Below, piece after piece: positions 9,355-21,300 of a stretch of 64,000 nucleotides of DNA; position 1 is the stretch's first letter; every line of letters begins with the position of its first letter. The position numbers and the translations under genes were made by a program. The notes below the pieces were generated by a model. That model was not told the origin of the DNA, searched no databases, and was given only the letters and a program-made list of their open reading frames with translations. Where the stretch lies: the NCBI GenBank assembly GCA_036435485.1, contig CM071600.1, positions 56,479,546 to 56,543,545 of the forward strand. Reading direction: 5' to 3'. The stretch is from Saposhnikovia divaricata. Its lineage: Eukaryota > Streptophyta > Magnoliopsida > Apiales > Apiaceae.

Positions 9355-11568
9355 TCAAATTAAAGGCATCTTCATAGCTTTGTTGAGATCAAACTCAACC
9401 TTTTCATCACCAACATTTAATGCCAATTTCCCAGCTTTGACATCAATTGTGGTTCCAGCAGTAGCCAAAAATGGCCTTCCCAAAATAATGGGCATCTCAA
9501 CATCTTCATCCATCTCCAACACCACAAAATCAAAAGGGATAAAGAATTTATCCACTTTGACAAGCACATCCTCAATGACTCCCAAAGGATACTTGATAGT
9601 ACGATCAGCCAACTGAAGTGAGATTCTTGTCTTCTTGAGCTCTCCAAGACCAAGTCTACCACAAATGGAATGTGGCATCAAATTCACACTAGCCCCTAAA
9701 TCACACAAGGCTTTAATATTCTCCATTGCTCCAATAGTGCATGGTAAAGAGAAACTCCCAGGATCCTTCAATTTATGTGGAATTGCTTTTTGGATGACTG
9801 CACTACATTCCGCATTGAGAGTAATAGTTTCCACATCTTCAAGTTTCCTTTTTCTGGACAACATCTCCTTAAGAAATTTGGCGTAGAGTGGCATTTGAGC
9901 CAAAGCGTCAGGAAATGGAATATTAATATGCAACTGCCAGAACATAGTCAAGAACTTCTCGTATTGCTTCTCTAACTGCCTGTTGTGAAGTCTCTGTGGA
10001 AATGGAATAGAAGGAACATAAGGTGGCGGAGGAACATACGGCTTTTCTGTTTTTTCTTCCTTCTTATCTTCATCCACTTTTTCTGACTTTTCTGCATTAA
10101 TCTCTACTATCTCATTTTCTTTTTCCACATCCCTCTCTTTAGACTCAAGAGCCTCAACCTCGGGCAACTCTCTTCCGCTCCTCAAAGTAATTGCTTTGCA
10201 TTGTTCCTTACCATTCTGGTCGGGTTGACTTAGAAGAGAACCCTGCTCACGAACACCCATCTTGGAGGCAATTTGTCCAATCTGTGTTTCTAGCATCTTT
10301 TGAGATGATGCCATCTGATTTATTCTTGATTCCATATTAGCCAATGCCCCAGAGGTTCCTTGCATTATTTTATTTAGTGCAACCTCCCAATCAGCAGGTT
10401 CTTTCTTTGGCGGTGGTTGATACTGCTGTTGTGCTTGATACGGTGGTCGTGACTGAAAACCAGGAGGCTGATTCTGCCTTGGAAATGAATAGGAAGGATT
10501 AGCCGTATGATTACTACTGTAAGAAAGATTGTTGTTTGGCCTTTGATTTGGATTGTAGTAGGAGTTATTCTGAACAGGCCACGGCTGTCTTCCCTGAATA
10601 AAAGATGCTTCTTCTGGAAATTGTTGCACATAAGAGTTCTGACTAGCACTATAATCATTATACCCTTCAATAGGTGAAGAAATAGCATTCACATTTGCCC
10701 TTTGTCCTCGCATCTCCTGAGTTAGAGTATCCAATTTGAGAGCCAGCATGTTGATCATCTCAGAATCTTGTGCTGCTTTTGCTGAGCTTGTCCCACTAGG
10801 TGCCCATGAATAATTATTAGATGCCAATTCCTCAAGGAGTGCTTTAGCCTGTGTAGTTGGTGCCTTCTTAAAATTTCCACCAGTAGCCACATCCAAACTC
10901 AAACGAATATCTGCATTCATGGCCCCATAGAAAGTACTAATGATCTGCCAATCTTGCAAACCATGATGTGGACATTTCCTCAATAATGCCTTAAATCTCT
11001 CCCATGCCTGATATAGACCTTCACCCGGTTGTGCTTTAAAACTCATAATCATAGTCCTCAATTGTTGCGTCTTGTCAGAAGGATAATATTTGGACAAGAA
11101 TGCAGTAGAAAGACTCTCCCATGTAGCAACCGTGGTGTCTGGAAGTTGTTGAAACCATTCCAAAGCTCTTCCCTTAATAGAGTAGGGAAACATATGGAGA
11201 CGAATCTTGTCACTCGTAACACCATTGATTCTAAATGAGCCACACATCTGCACGAAACGCTCTAGATGTCTGTGTGGGTCCTCTAGTTCAATATCTCCTT
11301 CAAAAGCTTGATTGCTGATCATCTGAATTAAGCTTGGATTAATGTTGAATTGGGCTGCCCCGATCTCTGGAGTTTTGTACATGCAATTAGCAGGATTTGG
11401 TGTCTCATGGTCCCAAATTGAAGTCTCATCAATAATAGCAACTTCACGATCTTCGTCAGCCATCTTAGATTTTTCTTTCCTTTGCTTTGCCTCTCGCCTT
11501 AAGATTCGAGCAGTGCGTTCGATTTCCGGATCAAATTCTAGATTTCCAGCACTTACTGTACGTCGCAT
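9355..11568 (-). CDS. gag-protease ORF of element B, truncated
   Basis: 737 residues from ATG at 11568. The gag capsid-like domain lies at about residues 85-260 (KCPHHGLQDW motif, parallel to element A's gag). It is followed by a Gln/Asn/Pro-rich linker, a Lys/Glu-rich stretch and an aspartic protease start with CDLGASVNLMP (near residue 625). The ORF stops at a TGA (9357-9355). Past it, protein-like sequence continues in another frame for about 50 bp until element A's LTR begins, so a single-base frameshift preceded or accompanied loss of function. This copy is not functional as it stands. Confidence 0.88.
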   Translation of the reverse strand: MRRTVSAGNLEFDPEIERTARILRREAKQRKEKSKMADEDREVAIIDETSIWDHETPNPANCMYKTPEIGAAQFNINPSLIQMISNQAFEGDIELEDPHRHLERFVQMCGSFRINGVTSDKIRLHMFPYSIKGRALEWFQQLPDTTVATWESLSTAFLSKYYPSDKTQQLRTMIMSFKAQPGEGLYQAWERFKALLRKCPHHGLQDWQIISTFYGAMNADIRLSLDVATGGNFKKAPTTQAKALLEELASNNYSWAPSGTSSAKAAQDSEMINMLALKLDTLTQEMRGQRANVNAISSPIEGYNDYSASQNSYVQQFPEEASFIQGRQPWPVQNNSYYNPNQRPNNNLSYSSNHTANPSYSFPRQNQPPGFQSRPPYQAQQQYQPPPKKEPADWEVALNKIMQGTSGALANMESRINQMASSQKMLETQIGQIASKMGVREQGSLLSQPDQNGKEQCKAITLRSGRELPEVEALESKERDVEKENEIVEINAEKSEKVDEDKKEEKTEKPYVPPPPYVPSIPFPQRLHNRQLEKQYEKFLTMFWQLHINIPFPDALAQMPLYAKFLKEMLSRKRKLEDVETITLNAECSAVIQKAIPHKLKDPGSFSLPCTIGAMENIKALCDLGASVNLMPHSICGRLGLGELKKTRISLQLADRTIKYPLGVIEDVLVKVDKFFIPFDFVVLEMDEDVEMPIILGRPFLATAGTTIDVKAGKLALNVGDEKVEFDLNKAMKMPLI

Positions 11569-12871
11569 ATAAGAGTTTTAGTACTTGAAAAGAAAACACC
11601 AATTTTAATTATTTTCAAACAACAAAATTGTAAATAAACGTAACAAGAAAAATTTAAATTAATCTAAACAATTTTAAGTTCTAATTAAAACTAAATCTTA
11701 TTTAACAAACAAAATATGTATATTTTTTTTTATTAGGGATATTCACAACAACTTCACAAATTTAAAAGAAGCTTTAAACTATTTTAAACTAATTAAGTAA
11801 AAAAAATGAAAGGATAGAAAAAAAAAATTAATAATAATAATAATTAAAAACTATTTAAACTCTAAATTAAATCCAGAAATTTAGTTATTATTTTTTTTTT
11901 ATTTTAATTTTTTTTTTTGAACAGATAAAAACTCGGACTCAAATTCAAGCAATGACCGGACTCAAAGACTTGTCTGAGCAACAACTACAACTCGAATAAC
12001 AACGACCCAGAACTTAAACAAAACGCAGAAATCGGAACAAAGCAACTCAGCTATACACGAACTGAACTCGACAAACAAAACCAACGATAAACAACTTAGC
12101 AGCACGACTCTGCTCGGACGATACAGAGACTCGGCTACCAGCAACAGTCAACAACAATGGCGACTCGACTCGGAAATCTCTACACTTCAACACGCAGCAG
12201 CAATACGAGGCTCAACGAAATTAAACACAAAACAGGACTTCGCAAAAGGAACACTGCAACTCGACTTTCAATTTTAAACGGCAAACACAGCAACACGGAC
12301 TCAGAACCAATGAATACTAAAACGAAACCACACGACACACAATCAGCGAATTCCGAACCTCGTTTGTGTTGTTTGCAGAAAATGATGAAAGGAAAGCAAG
12401 AAAATTAAGAAGAAGAATGAGGAGGAGAGGGAGAGAAGAGAAGGCGAGGGGATGGGTGGAGGTGCGAAGAAGGATGTGTGGTTTGTTGGCGGCACGGTGG
12501 GGGAGATCGGAGTGATGGAGGTGGATGGTTAGACGAAGAAGAATAGTAGAAGGGGAATGGGTTCCGGTGAAGAAGAGATAAGGGGATGGGTGTTTGATTT
12601 TTGTGGATAGAGGGAGGGAGGAGAGTGTTTGTGCGACTAAGAAATAGAAGAAGAGAAGTGCTGGGTTTGGGAATAAACGAAAATAGAGAAAGAAACAGGG
12701 GAAAATACAATTTGCTTCGAATTAACACTGTAAAACAGGAAACATTACGTACTGAAGATTAATAAAAATATTTTTTTTTTATTTTTTTATTTTTTATTTT
12801 TTATATTATACTGAACAAAATAAAAATTTAAATTATAAGAAATAATTAACCTAAACTTAATATTGATGCCT
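11569..12871 (-). other. leader of element B between primer site and gag
   Basis: Low-complexity AT-rich sequence (11,580-11,930), then about 450 bp of more balanced sequence, then a strongly purine-rich stretch on the plus strand (12,405-12,700; CT-rich in element sense). Short ORFs here show no recognisable domain and no family-like composition. Long leaders are usual in Athila elements. I see no gene. Confidence 0.6.
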
Positions 12872-12889
12872 TCCCCGGCAGCGGCGCCA
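12872..12889 (-). other. primer-binding site of element B (tRNA-Asp type)
   Basis: TGGCGCCGCTGCCGGGGA on the minus strand, three bases after the LTR end and identical to element A's site. Confidence 0.9.
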
Positions 12890-12892
12890 ATT

Positions 12893-14525
12893 TGTTGACA
12901 GTATTTTTGTAAATATAAGTTCGTTCGCAGGGAAGGAATTTTAATACAAGTCTAAGTTTAATTTCTTATAATCTAGAAGTATGAGAAATAAGTGGTGTGA
13001 TTTGTTATTAACTAGAGTAAAGCAATTAAAACTAAGATTTACTGATGAGGAAAAACAACCCGAGAACTAGGTTTCTTCAATTGGTTCAATAATGTTGATG
13101 TGATGCAATATAAATATTTCTCATATTTTGCTAAAAACAATTCTTCTCACCTTTATAATGTTCTCTCCCAAGATACAATATAATGCCTACGATTATACCT
13201 CAAAAGTCACTCCCATGATCAATTAAAATATAATTATAAACTATTAAAAACCAAGAATTATAAGTTTCATAGTTCTATTATTAATCTCCCGATTTAATAA
13301 TTGAACTATGTCTATCAAATCATGAACAAGAATTATGACTCCTCTCCCAATTTGTCGTAATACCTGTGAATACAATTAAAGGTTAGCTACTCCCTTAATT
13401 GGGTTAAGCCCTCAATGATAGATTAGCAAAAGTAGAGAATTAGCATCACAATCAAAAAATTATATCACCAATGAATACTACCTAATTCTCGGATTATAGA
13501 ATTAGCTACGCATGCTGGATAAATAAAATAAGCATATATTAACGGGTAGAATCACAATAAAAAAAAATGTAGAGTGAAGAAAATGCAACTTGAAGAATTT
13601 AATTCTTCCGAAATAGTAGCCACTAAAATGAAAGAGCCCTCCAAGTAATTCCCTTAAAATCTTCAACCGAAATAGAATTTTGCCGAAAATTAAACTGTAT
13701 GAATTAAAACTAAATTTTACAAAGAAAAAGAGAGAGAGATTACAAGAGAGGAATTTGCTCTCTAAGAATTGGTGTGTTTTCAAGCTCAAGAACTACATCT
13801 ATTTATAGCAAAAATTAGCACACCAATAATAATAAAAAAAATAAAAATAAAAGAAAAAGAAAATAAAAACAAAAGAAAAGAAATCAAATAAAAAAATAAA
13901 AAAAACTAAAGCAGCCGAAAGCATCGGCCACTACTAATCCTATTTCCTTCTTTAATTAAAAAAACAAAACCACTTGCTTTCACTTTTCAACAACAACCAG
14001 CCGCCTATGTTGTTTTATATACTGGGCTCCGTAGAAATGCTTTTTAACCCGCACAGCTTATAATCTTTAATTAATAAATAATTAATTAAATCCAGAAATT
14101 ATAAAAATAAATATCTAATATTATTCGATATTTATAAATATAATTTTCTAAATAAATTAAATATTTATTAATATAAATAAGTCCTTAAGTCCTAAGCTGC
14201 GGTCAATTGAGGACCTGGAACCGGACTCCTTTCGCTTAACAAAAATTATATTAATTCCAACCGGGATTCCTGCTTTAAGAATATATCACTTTCAATGTTT
14301 TTGTGATAATTCTAATTTCCTCATTGCTCGTCCAGGTTTAATCTACGGTCTCTTGATGATCTGAAATCGGGCTCCTTTTGCTTCCAAAATTATCCTATAA
14401 ACATAAAAAAATTATCTTAGCATCAAATTCAAATTAAAATGCTACTAACAATGCTAACAAGCACAAAATTAAGGATAAATGAGAGATAACATGCTATAAA
14501 ATATATACAAAATTAGCATGTATCA
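12893..14525 (-). repeat. 5' LTR of element B
   Basis: On the minus strand it runs from TGATACATGC (14525) to CTGTCAACA (12893): 1,633 bp with TG...CA ends. A strong TATA box reads CTATAAATAG at 13808-13799. The LTR is unlike that of element A outside the extreme ends, so the two belong to different subfamilies. Confidence 0.85.
13799..13808 (-). promoter_or_regulatory. LTR TATA box of element B
   Basis: CTATAAATAG on the minus strand is a near-ideal plant TATA box. Leader-like sequence follows it toward the primer site. Confidence 0.7.
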
Positions 14526-14530
14526 CTAAG

Positions 14531-14927
14531 CTGTATTAATATGCGGTTCAATATCAATAGACAAGTGGCAAGTCGAATTAACTCTCCATATCTTCACCCA
14601 GACAGAAGGGATCTTCACTGATCACACTCACAATTTTAGCTGGCCACAGTACGAGTGAGAGCACACTGCAAGCGACAGGATTCATTTTTATTATTTTGCA
14701 AAAAATCTCAAGGTATATTTCAAATACCATATATTTAGTGTTTACTAAATATGGGGTACTTAAATAACTGCAGTGGTAGTTTAGAGTACTTAAATATGGA
14801 GGTGGTTGAAGGACTTTAATATCTCAAGATTACTCTCAAACTCCTATTTAAACCCTCCTTAACAGTCGTAGCCTCCCACCCTTGCCTTTCTCAGTCTATT
14901 CTCTCTTCTCTCTACACAATCTTCAAC
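14531..14927 (+). promoter_or_regulatory. upstream region of the RNase H-like locus
   Basis: AT-rich sequence with a TATA-like TATTTAAA at 14845-14852, about 80 bp ahead of the ATG at 14928. The CT-rich stretch between them (14,880-14,925) looks like a plant 5' leader. Confidence 0.4.
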
Positions 14928-15710
14928 ATGGCTTTCCACTGGGTTCCCCCCAATCCCTCCACCCTGAAAATCAATGTCCACGGGACCTTCTCCCCCACGT
15001 CTAACCCTAGTAGGAACGACTCAGGAATAAGTGCCATCTAAAGAAACTCTGATGGGAAGCTAGAACTGATTATAGTTGGTACCATTCCGTTCCTAACACC
15101 TCTGGGTAACCAACTTTGGGCCATCTTCGTAGCCCTGCTAAGGGCTTTTTATGAAGGCTATCGTGATGTCGAGCTTGAAACAGACAACCTAGAAGCCTAC
15201 CTAATCCTTAAAAACTTCAACATAAGTGCTCCGGCTTTAGTGTATGATATTGCAGCTCAGATCGACATCAGGGTCAAGGACAAGCGATGGAAAAGCAAGA
15301 TGGTGTATATTTATCCAACAAGAAACAAAGTTACCAGGTTTCTAGCAAGGCTTGGGCTTGAGGTGGCAGACCGTCTCTATACCTTTGACAGGTCTGTAGG
15401 TGGTGTCGAGGAGCTCATAAACTGTGACATGGGTTTAGGTATAGACCACCCTGATTTACAAGATGTTTACCTCCCTGCTGATGTGATGGACCCGGTTAAC
15501 TTTGACATAGTAGCCAACCTTTCTGATCAGATAAGTGACCTGGGCCTAGGGCAGGTGGATGTACCACAAGTTGTTAGTTTAGACGTGGCCCTCAATGCTG
15601 ATGTTCTTCAGGAAGGTGCTGAGGTTTATGAAGATTTCTTCCATGGTTGTGTTACCTTCCATGCAGGTCATGTGTTTGCTGGCTATGAACCCTTGCAGGA
15701 GGTGGACTAA
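14928..15710 (+). pseudogene. RNase H-like (reverse-transcriptase-like) domain protein, broken
   Basis: One frame runs from ATG at 14928 to the stop at 15710, interrupted by a single TAA at 15039-15041. The first 110 residues follow the plant RNase H-like family: a KINVHG start, a GISAI/NSDGKL turn and an LETDN motif. In active members the first motif has Asp (KINVDG) and a Glu lies in the helix before ETD; here the Asp is His and the Glu is not visible, so catalysis is unlikely. After the stop the frame stays open for 222 codons, ending in an acidic tail with no known domain. It may be a dead gene or an unusual downstream-initiated protein. Confidence 0.6.
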
Positions 15711-16065
15711 ACCTACCTCCTTAGCTGTTGTTCTGATGTGTTGCTCTAGCTTGTTAATATGTTGTTTGCTTTTCTGGGAACTTTTGTAGCTCTATCCCCC
15801 GACCGATAGATCTGTGGCTTGTCACAATGGCCTATTTATTAGGTTTTCAATCTCGTTCCAAGTCTGCATGCTTTAAGTTTGTTTCTTTTAGTGGTTTCTT
15901 TGGCTTTTAGCCTTTGAGTCGTATAATTTTCCCTTTGAGGGTTTAATCCAATGACTTGCTTATCTAAAAAAAAACTAAAATATGTTTTCTTTCTACTAAT
16001 TCACAAATATTCAAATTTAATGACATTTTACAATCATCGGATTACAAGTTTCTGCATAAGATCTA
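15711..16065. other. intergenic, no feature seen
   Basis: Sequence after the RNase H-like locus. It looks like a 3' untranslated region (T-rich, with TTTGAGGGTTTAAT) and carries no coding signal. Confidence 0.5.
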
Positions 16066-16298
16066 GGCTCTGTTTGGGATTGTTGTTAAAAATTGTTGTG
16101 CTGTTAAAAAAAGTGCTGGTGAAGAAAGTGTTAAAAACAACTTTTTTCAAAAGCATGAGGGACCTGCTTTCTCTAAAAGCAGCTTTTTTGGTCGAAAGCA
16201 CTTTTCAAAAAAAAAACTTTTAAATTTTACCAAACACTTTTTCAATTGCTTTTCAGAAATAATCTGTTATTGCTGTCTGCAATAGCAATACCAGAAAC
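16066..16298 (+). mobile_element. MITE-like element, copy 1
   Basis: Begins GGCTCTGTTTGGGATTG, followed by TTGTTAAAAATTGTTGTGCT. The right part, read in reverse, resembles the opposite end (TTTCTGGTATTGCTATTGC). A related copy in the opposite orientation lies at 62175-62508 and shares the AAAGCAG/GTCGAAAG core. No coding capacity. The element class is not certain. Confidence 0.6.
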
Positions 16299-18221
16299 AC
16301 CCCTAGTCGCCACTAAAGTGTTATGTTTATGATTATGAGTTTTTAATATCCAAATTAATTTTACGTAATTTTACACAAATAAAAACTAGGAATCTAGGAC
16401 GAACATATATTGTTTGATAAGAGGTCTCAAATAAATGTTTTCTGGTATTCATGGATTATGGCTATGTAAAAGATAGAAAAAATGGAGGAATATGTGTACT
16501 GTATATGCTGCTGGTGGAGCTGTCTCCGGAGATTTAAGTTGTGTAATTCTGTCTTGCTTTTTAATCATTCTGAAAGTGATTTAAAAATAGTTAGAAATAA
16601 TTTTTCTTTTCTTCCTCCGATCTCATCACTGACACTCTTTTCCCCGATGACGGTATCGGTCCCGAGATCACCAAATCTATTAAACAGATGGGTTATTATT
16701 ATCATTACTCAGAAATGGGCGTCTATAGGCTTTCCGTGTCACCCCACTCAACTCAGGTAAGACCCATGTGTATCACACCATGGGCTCAGGTAACCTCTTA
16801 TATTAACTTAGGTGAATTTTTTAAATTAGCATTAAAAATATATGCATTTCTTGTTTTTGAATCAGATCTTGCTCTATCTTGTTTTAGCCGTGATTATCAT
16901 ATTTGACCAATTATCTAATTGTTGTGTATAATGGATTCATTATTTTTGTTTCCGATTAAGTCTTCTAATCTTTAGCCATTAGGGTTGAATTCGAGGTGAG
17001 GGGTAAAATCAGTTGGGGATTTGGAGAAGATGAGGGCACTTCAGTAATTTTGTTTTTCTGTATTATTTTACACTTATTATAATTGATTAGCATTATTAAG
17101 TTTTCAGTTTATTTTGAGTAATGATTATTTATGTCATAATTAGTGTATTTTATTGTGATTTAATTGCCAACTTTATACGCCTTTAATTAGTTGTATGGTT
17201 AAGTCGGTAACCTTCTAAATGATTTAGGTAGGAGTTTTTAGTGTTTTTTTAATTTAGGAAATCTTTAATTCATTATATTGCATAGGGTGGGTTTGATGGT
17301 GTATTTATGGGCTGGTTTGACTAAATGTGTATGCTATTTCTTGATTGGAGGTAGTTAATAAAATGATTAATTGGCGAGGAGTTATTTGAGGGATTAATTG
17401 GTGAATGGTAATCATATATAAATGATTAATTGTTTATTTTGATAATTTTAAGGAGAATTTGAAATCAGTTTTATTAAATGCTAATTGATTCTTGTTTTTG
17501 AAGTTTTGAATTTTCAGTGGACAAGTTGATTATGTTTTATTTTTGGTTTGATTTCTTATTTTAAAAAATCTTAAATAGTATGATTGTACCATTTTATATG
17601 GTTGTTGTACCTCTGAGGGTGTGCCATTTATTATTGCTTTTTGGACCAATTTTGGGTTAATTTTTGATGTCGTCTTTTTGACGAAGTTGGGTCATTATTG
17701 ATGATTATTGTTTTGTCATATTTGTAATCGACTCCTGGAGGCCGGTATAGTAAACTACTTATTGTGAGTTGTGACTATTAGTGTGTGTATTTAAATTTTA
17801 TAGGTCTGAATGTATGTTATTGTTTCCTTTGATTAGATTTTATTTTTACAGTTGATTAGATTTTACTTTTATTTTTTATTGTAATAATATTTTTAATATC
17901 AGTAGGATTTAGGAATAATTTTTACTATGTTATTTACTTTAATATTAATTATAAACATTATTTTTTAATCAGTTTTCTTGTTATTTTTCTGGTGAGAAGA
18001 CTTTGGGAAGTCTCTTTTCGGACTTTAAAGTCTTATTATCTAAATTTCCGAGGACATCTATGCACGCCCTTCGGTTAGATGATAAATTTTATTGAATGAA
18101 AGAAATTAAATCCCATTCTCCAATTTTGCCGCTATTGTATTTCGATACAATTCATATACCAAAATGTATATTCTTGACAAAAAAAAAAAACTAAGGAATC
18201 TATGATAACGGTACTCTGTGA
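16299..18221. other. intergenic, AT-rich, one gene fragment
   Basis: Mostly AT-rich sequence without a gene. It contains the short dehydrogenase-like fragment at 16628-16690. The remainder, including 16,900-18,180, shows no coding, repeat or RNA signal that I can support. Confidence 0.5.
16628..16690 (+). pseudogene. fragment resembling NAD-isocitrate dehydrogenase N-terminus
   Basis: One frame reads TLFPDDGIGPEITKSIKQM. It closely matches the conserved LFPGDGIGPEI motif near the N-terminus of NAD-dependent isocitrate dehydrogenase subunits. The similarity is lost within about 20 residues and no neighbouring exons are seen. It is probably a captured or decayed exon piece. Confidence 0.5.
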
Positions 18222-18255
18222 TGGGCCTAAACAACCATATATGAAAACAGGCCCA
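18222..18255 (+). promoter_or_regulatory. site II-type promoter elements of eIF3L
   Basis: TGGGCC at 18222-18227 and GGCCCA at 18250-18255 are inverted copies of the TGGGCY site II motif, about 115-145 bp ahead of the start codon. This motif is typical of plant translation-machinery promoters and often pairs with a telo-box, which is present at 18341. Confidence 0.55.
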
Positions 18256-18340
18256 TATTTTATAATTTTATCCCGAATACACACACTCTCCACAGCTAGG
18301 GCTTAACACAAAAACACACATCACTCTCCTCCTTATCGGC

Positions 18341-18349
18341 AAACCCTAA
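18341..18349 (+). promoter_or_regulatory. telo-box AAACCCTAA
   Basis: AAACCCTAA lies 20 bp before the eIF3L start codon. Telo-boxes near the transcription start are common in plant genes for translation factors and ribosomal proteins. Confidence 0.55.
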
Positions 18350-18368
18350 TTTCACCCCTAATCTCACA

Positions 18369-21300
18369 ATGGCGTCCAATTACGAATTCGAAGACACTCA
18401 ACAGCTCGATTCAGCTGGTTACGACCCGAATTTCGTACCCGACTCGGTCAAATCATTCGTGGTTCATCTCTACCGACACATTCGCGAGAAGAATGTGTAC
18501 GAGATTCATCAGATGTACGAAACCTCGTTTCAAACCCTAAGTGAACGCTTGTTCAAAGACACTCCTTGGCCTTCTGTGGATGCTGTGGCCCAGTACGTTG
18601 ATAATGATCATGTGTTCTGCTTGTTGTATCGTGAGATGTGGTTTCGACATCTTTACGCCAGGTTATCGCCTACTTTGAAGCAGAGGATTGACTCTTGGGA
18701 CAATTATTGTAGCCTCTTTCAGGTATATTTTCGTCTGTTTAGTTTTGTTATTTCGGCATGATTAGTCTTGTTGTCGATAATGTGTGGATTTTATGATGTA
18801 AAGATTGAATCTTTATGTGATTGTTTTTGCTTTTGTTGTTTTGTTTAGAACTGTGGGTTTATTTATTTCTGTGAATTTATATGTTTTATTACTGGATAAT
18901 GAATTTGGTTTTGAGAATTTATAGAATTTTGTGAATTCATAGTCGTGCTGGAATGGACAGGGTGGGGAAACCTTTGTTAAGGAACTATTAGCTAATGTTT
19001 TTTGTGCATCTGCTGTAATTTTAGCTCCATCGACCTACAAAGTTTTGCAGGGGACATAATTCATTTAGGGTATATACTTTCTAGGTGGGGTTTATACTTT
19101 CTAGGTGAGATAAGAAAACTAACTTGTGAGCTTGCTTATATGGGGAAGAGGGTTGCTAGTAGGAAGTTTCCTCTAGACCGATTACATAGGTCAGTTGGTC
19201 CAACCTGGTCAGGGGTCTCCCATGGGTGGATGTAGAACAGACATGGGATTGGCTGTGTTGAGGCACCTACATTGGTCAAGCACAGTTAGTTTACTAGACT
19301 GACTCACTTATAAGTCTTTGGTTTAATTACAAAGTCATTCTTCTTTTTCATATATTTTGAGATGTATATTCATCAATTTAGATTGGGTCTTTAGAAAATA
19401 TATTAATTTATTAATTATTATGATTATTCAACAATAATATCGAATGTCTTTTACTGTAGACAAGTATATTGTATGTTGTGTGAAATCAAAGTTTCTTTCA
19501 GACATGGCCATGTGTTATTTTCACCTAGAAAGGAAAAAATTATTCTCAACATAAGTGTTCATGTATGTAATGTGTATTTCATTATGGACCTTATTTTTAT
19601 CCATGGCAACGGGAACTCAGATTGGCCCTTGGTAAATTTTGCAAATTCTGTACCTTTTACTGTATTTAGTATTCAGAATTAGATGCTGGTAACCCGGATA
19701 GATACCACTTTGGCACCTTGTAAAAGTAGTATGTGGGCTATATTGAGTTTACTATGTTTACCTTTTATGACATTTTGTATACAGAACATTTGTATGCATG
19801 GTTCTTGCTGATATGTTATTCTGCTGTGACTTCTAGGTAGTCTTGCATGGGGTGGTGAATATGCAGTTGCCAAATCAGTGGTTATGGGACATGGTGGATG
19901 AGTTTGTGTATCAATTTCAGTCATTTTGTCAGTACCGAGCAAAGATGAAGAGCAAGACTGAAGCGGAAATTGCACTTCTGAAGCAATTTGATCAGGTATT
20001 CTGTGTTTCGGTTTCTTTAACTGAAAGAAAAATAAGTACATAGGTTATGTTGGCCTTTTATATTTAGATATGCATTGGCTAAATGTCACGAAGTTTAAGA
20101 TCTTTAATGCATTTCTGTTGTGTACTATTTGAATTAATTTATAATTTTCTGTTTTAAATTTTTGTTTCTCAGGCTTGGAATGTGTATGGTGTGCTTAACT
20201 TCCTGCAAGCGCTAGTGGAAAAATCTACAATAATACAGATTCTGGAACAGGAGAAGGAAGGGCTTGAGCAGTTTACTCAAAATGATGGATATGATTACAC
20301 CGGTGGAAGTAATGTGCTGAAGGTCTTAGGTTATTTCAGCATGGTCGGTTTGCTACGAGTACATTGCTTGTTAGGTGATTACCACACTGGCCTGAAGTGC
20401 ATACAACCAATTGATATAAGTCAAGAAGGTGTTTTCACTATTGTGATTGGCAGCCACATCGCCACAATATATCATTATGGGTTTGCCAATCTTATGTTGA
20501 GGAGGTATGTTAGCATTCTCCAACTATTAAGAAGCTGAAGTAATTTACACCTGTCTTTTCTGTTTAGGTCAACAAAAGAAACCATATTCCTGGTTCAGTG
20601 GTTCTATGCTATTATGTATATTGACTTCTTGATTTTATGCATGTGGCGATAGATTCCTCCTTGTCTAACCTTGAAGATTAGGAAGGTTTGACTCCAAAGC
20701 AAATCTTTGGTATCATGAGACGAGATCATTCATACAAAGAACTAAATCTTTGTTTTTTAGAATGATAAGGGTCCTGTATTACTTACTGTTTCTTGTAAGT
20801 CAATGCCTTGATGTTTTTACTTAGTACTACACATTCTCCTTGGTTCTTCTTGTTGCTTTATTTTTGCTTTATTTGAGTGATTTTGACATCTTATTTCTTC
20901 ACGAGATCCCATTTTCATTTTTCAATGCATCTGTGCATAGTGTATTTATTGGTGACCACTAATTTTGATGGCTATTTTCCCTGGTTGTATGCTCCCTTTG
21001 ATGGAAGTGCATAGTTATGAGTTGTGACAAATTGAATTTGGTAAAATGAATTCATCAGTTTGTAATTAAACATTATATCGGAACAATATATTAACCGTAT
21101 ATGCTTGTCATTGCAGATATGTAGAAGCTATACGAGAATTCAATAAAATTCTCTTGTACATCTACAAGACTAAACAATTTCACCAAAAATCTCCCCAGTA
21201 TGAGCAGATCTTAAAGAAAAATGAGCAGATGTATGCTTTGCTGGCAGTTTCTCTTTCTCTTTGCCCTCAGTTGAAGCTTGTGGAGGAGACTGTGAACTCT

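Larger units (their letters stand above)
9298..14525 (-). mobile_element. Athila-type LTR retrotransposon B, split by element A
   Basis: Reading leftward: 5' LTR (14525-12893), primer site (12889-12872), a 1.3-kb leader, then gag with the start of protease (11568-9355). The ORF region ends abruptly at 9298, where element A's LTR begins. The rest of pol and the 3' LTR must lie beyond element A, left of the window. The bases after the LTR at 14526-14530 (ctaag) are the expected target duplication half. Confidence 0.88.

Noticed and set aside
12157..12728. Small genes in the leader of element B
   Set aside because: The open frames are low-complexity (poly-Ser/Pro or Arg/Thr-rich) products of purine-rich DNA with no domain.
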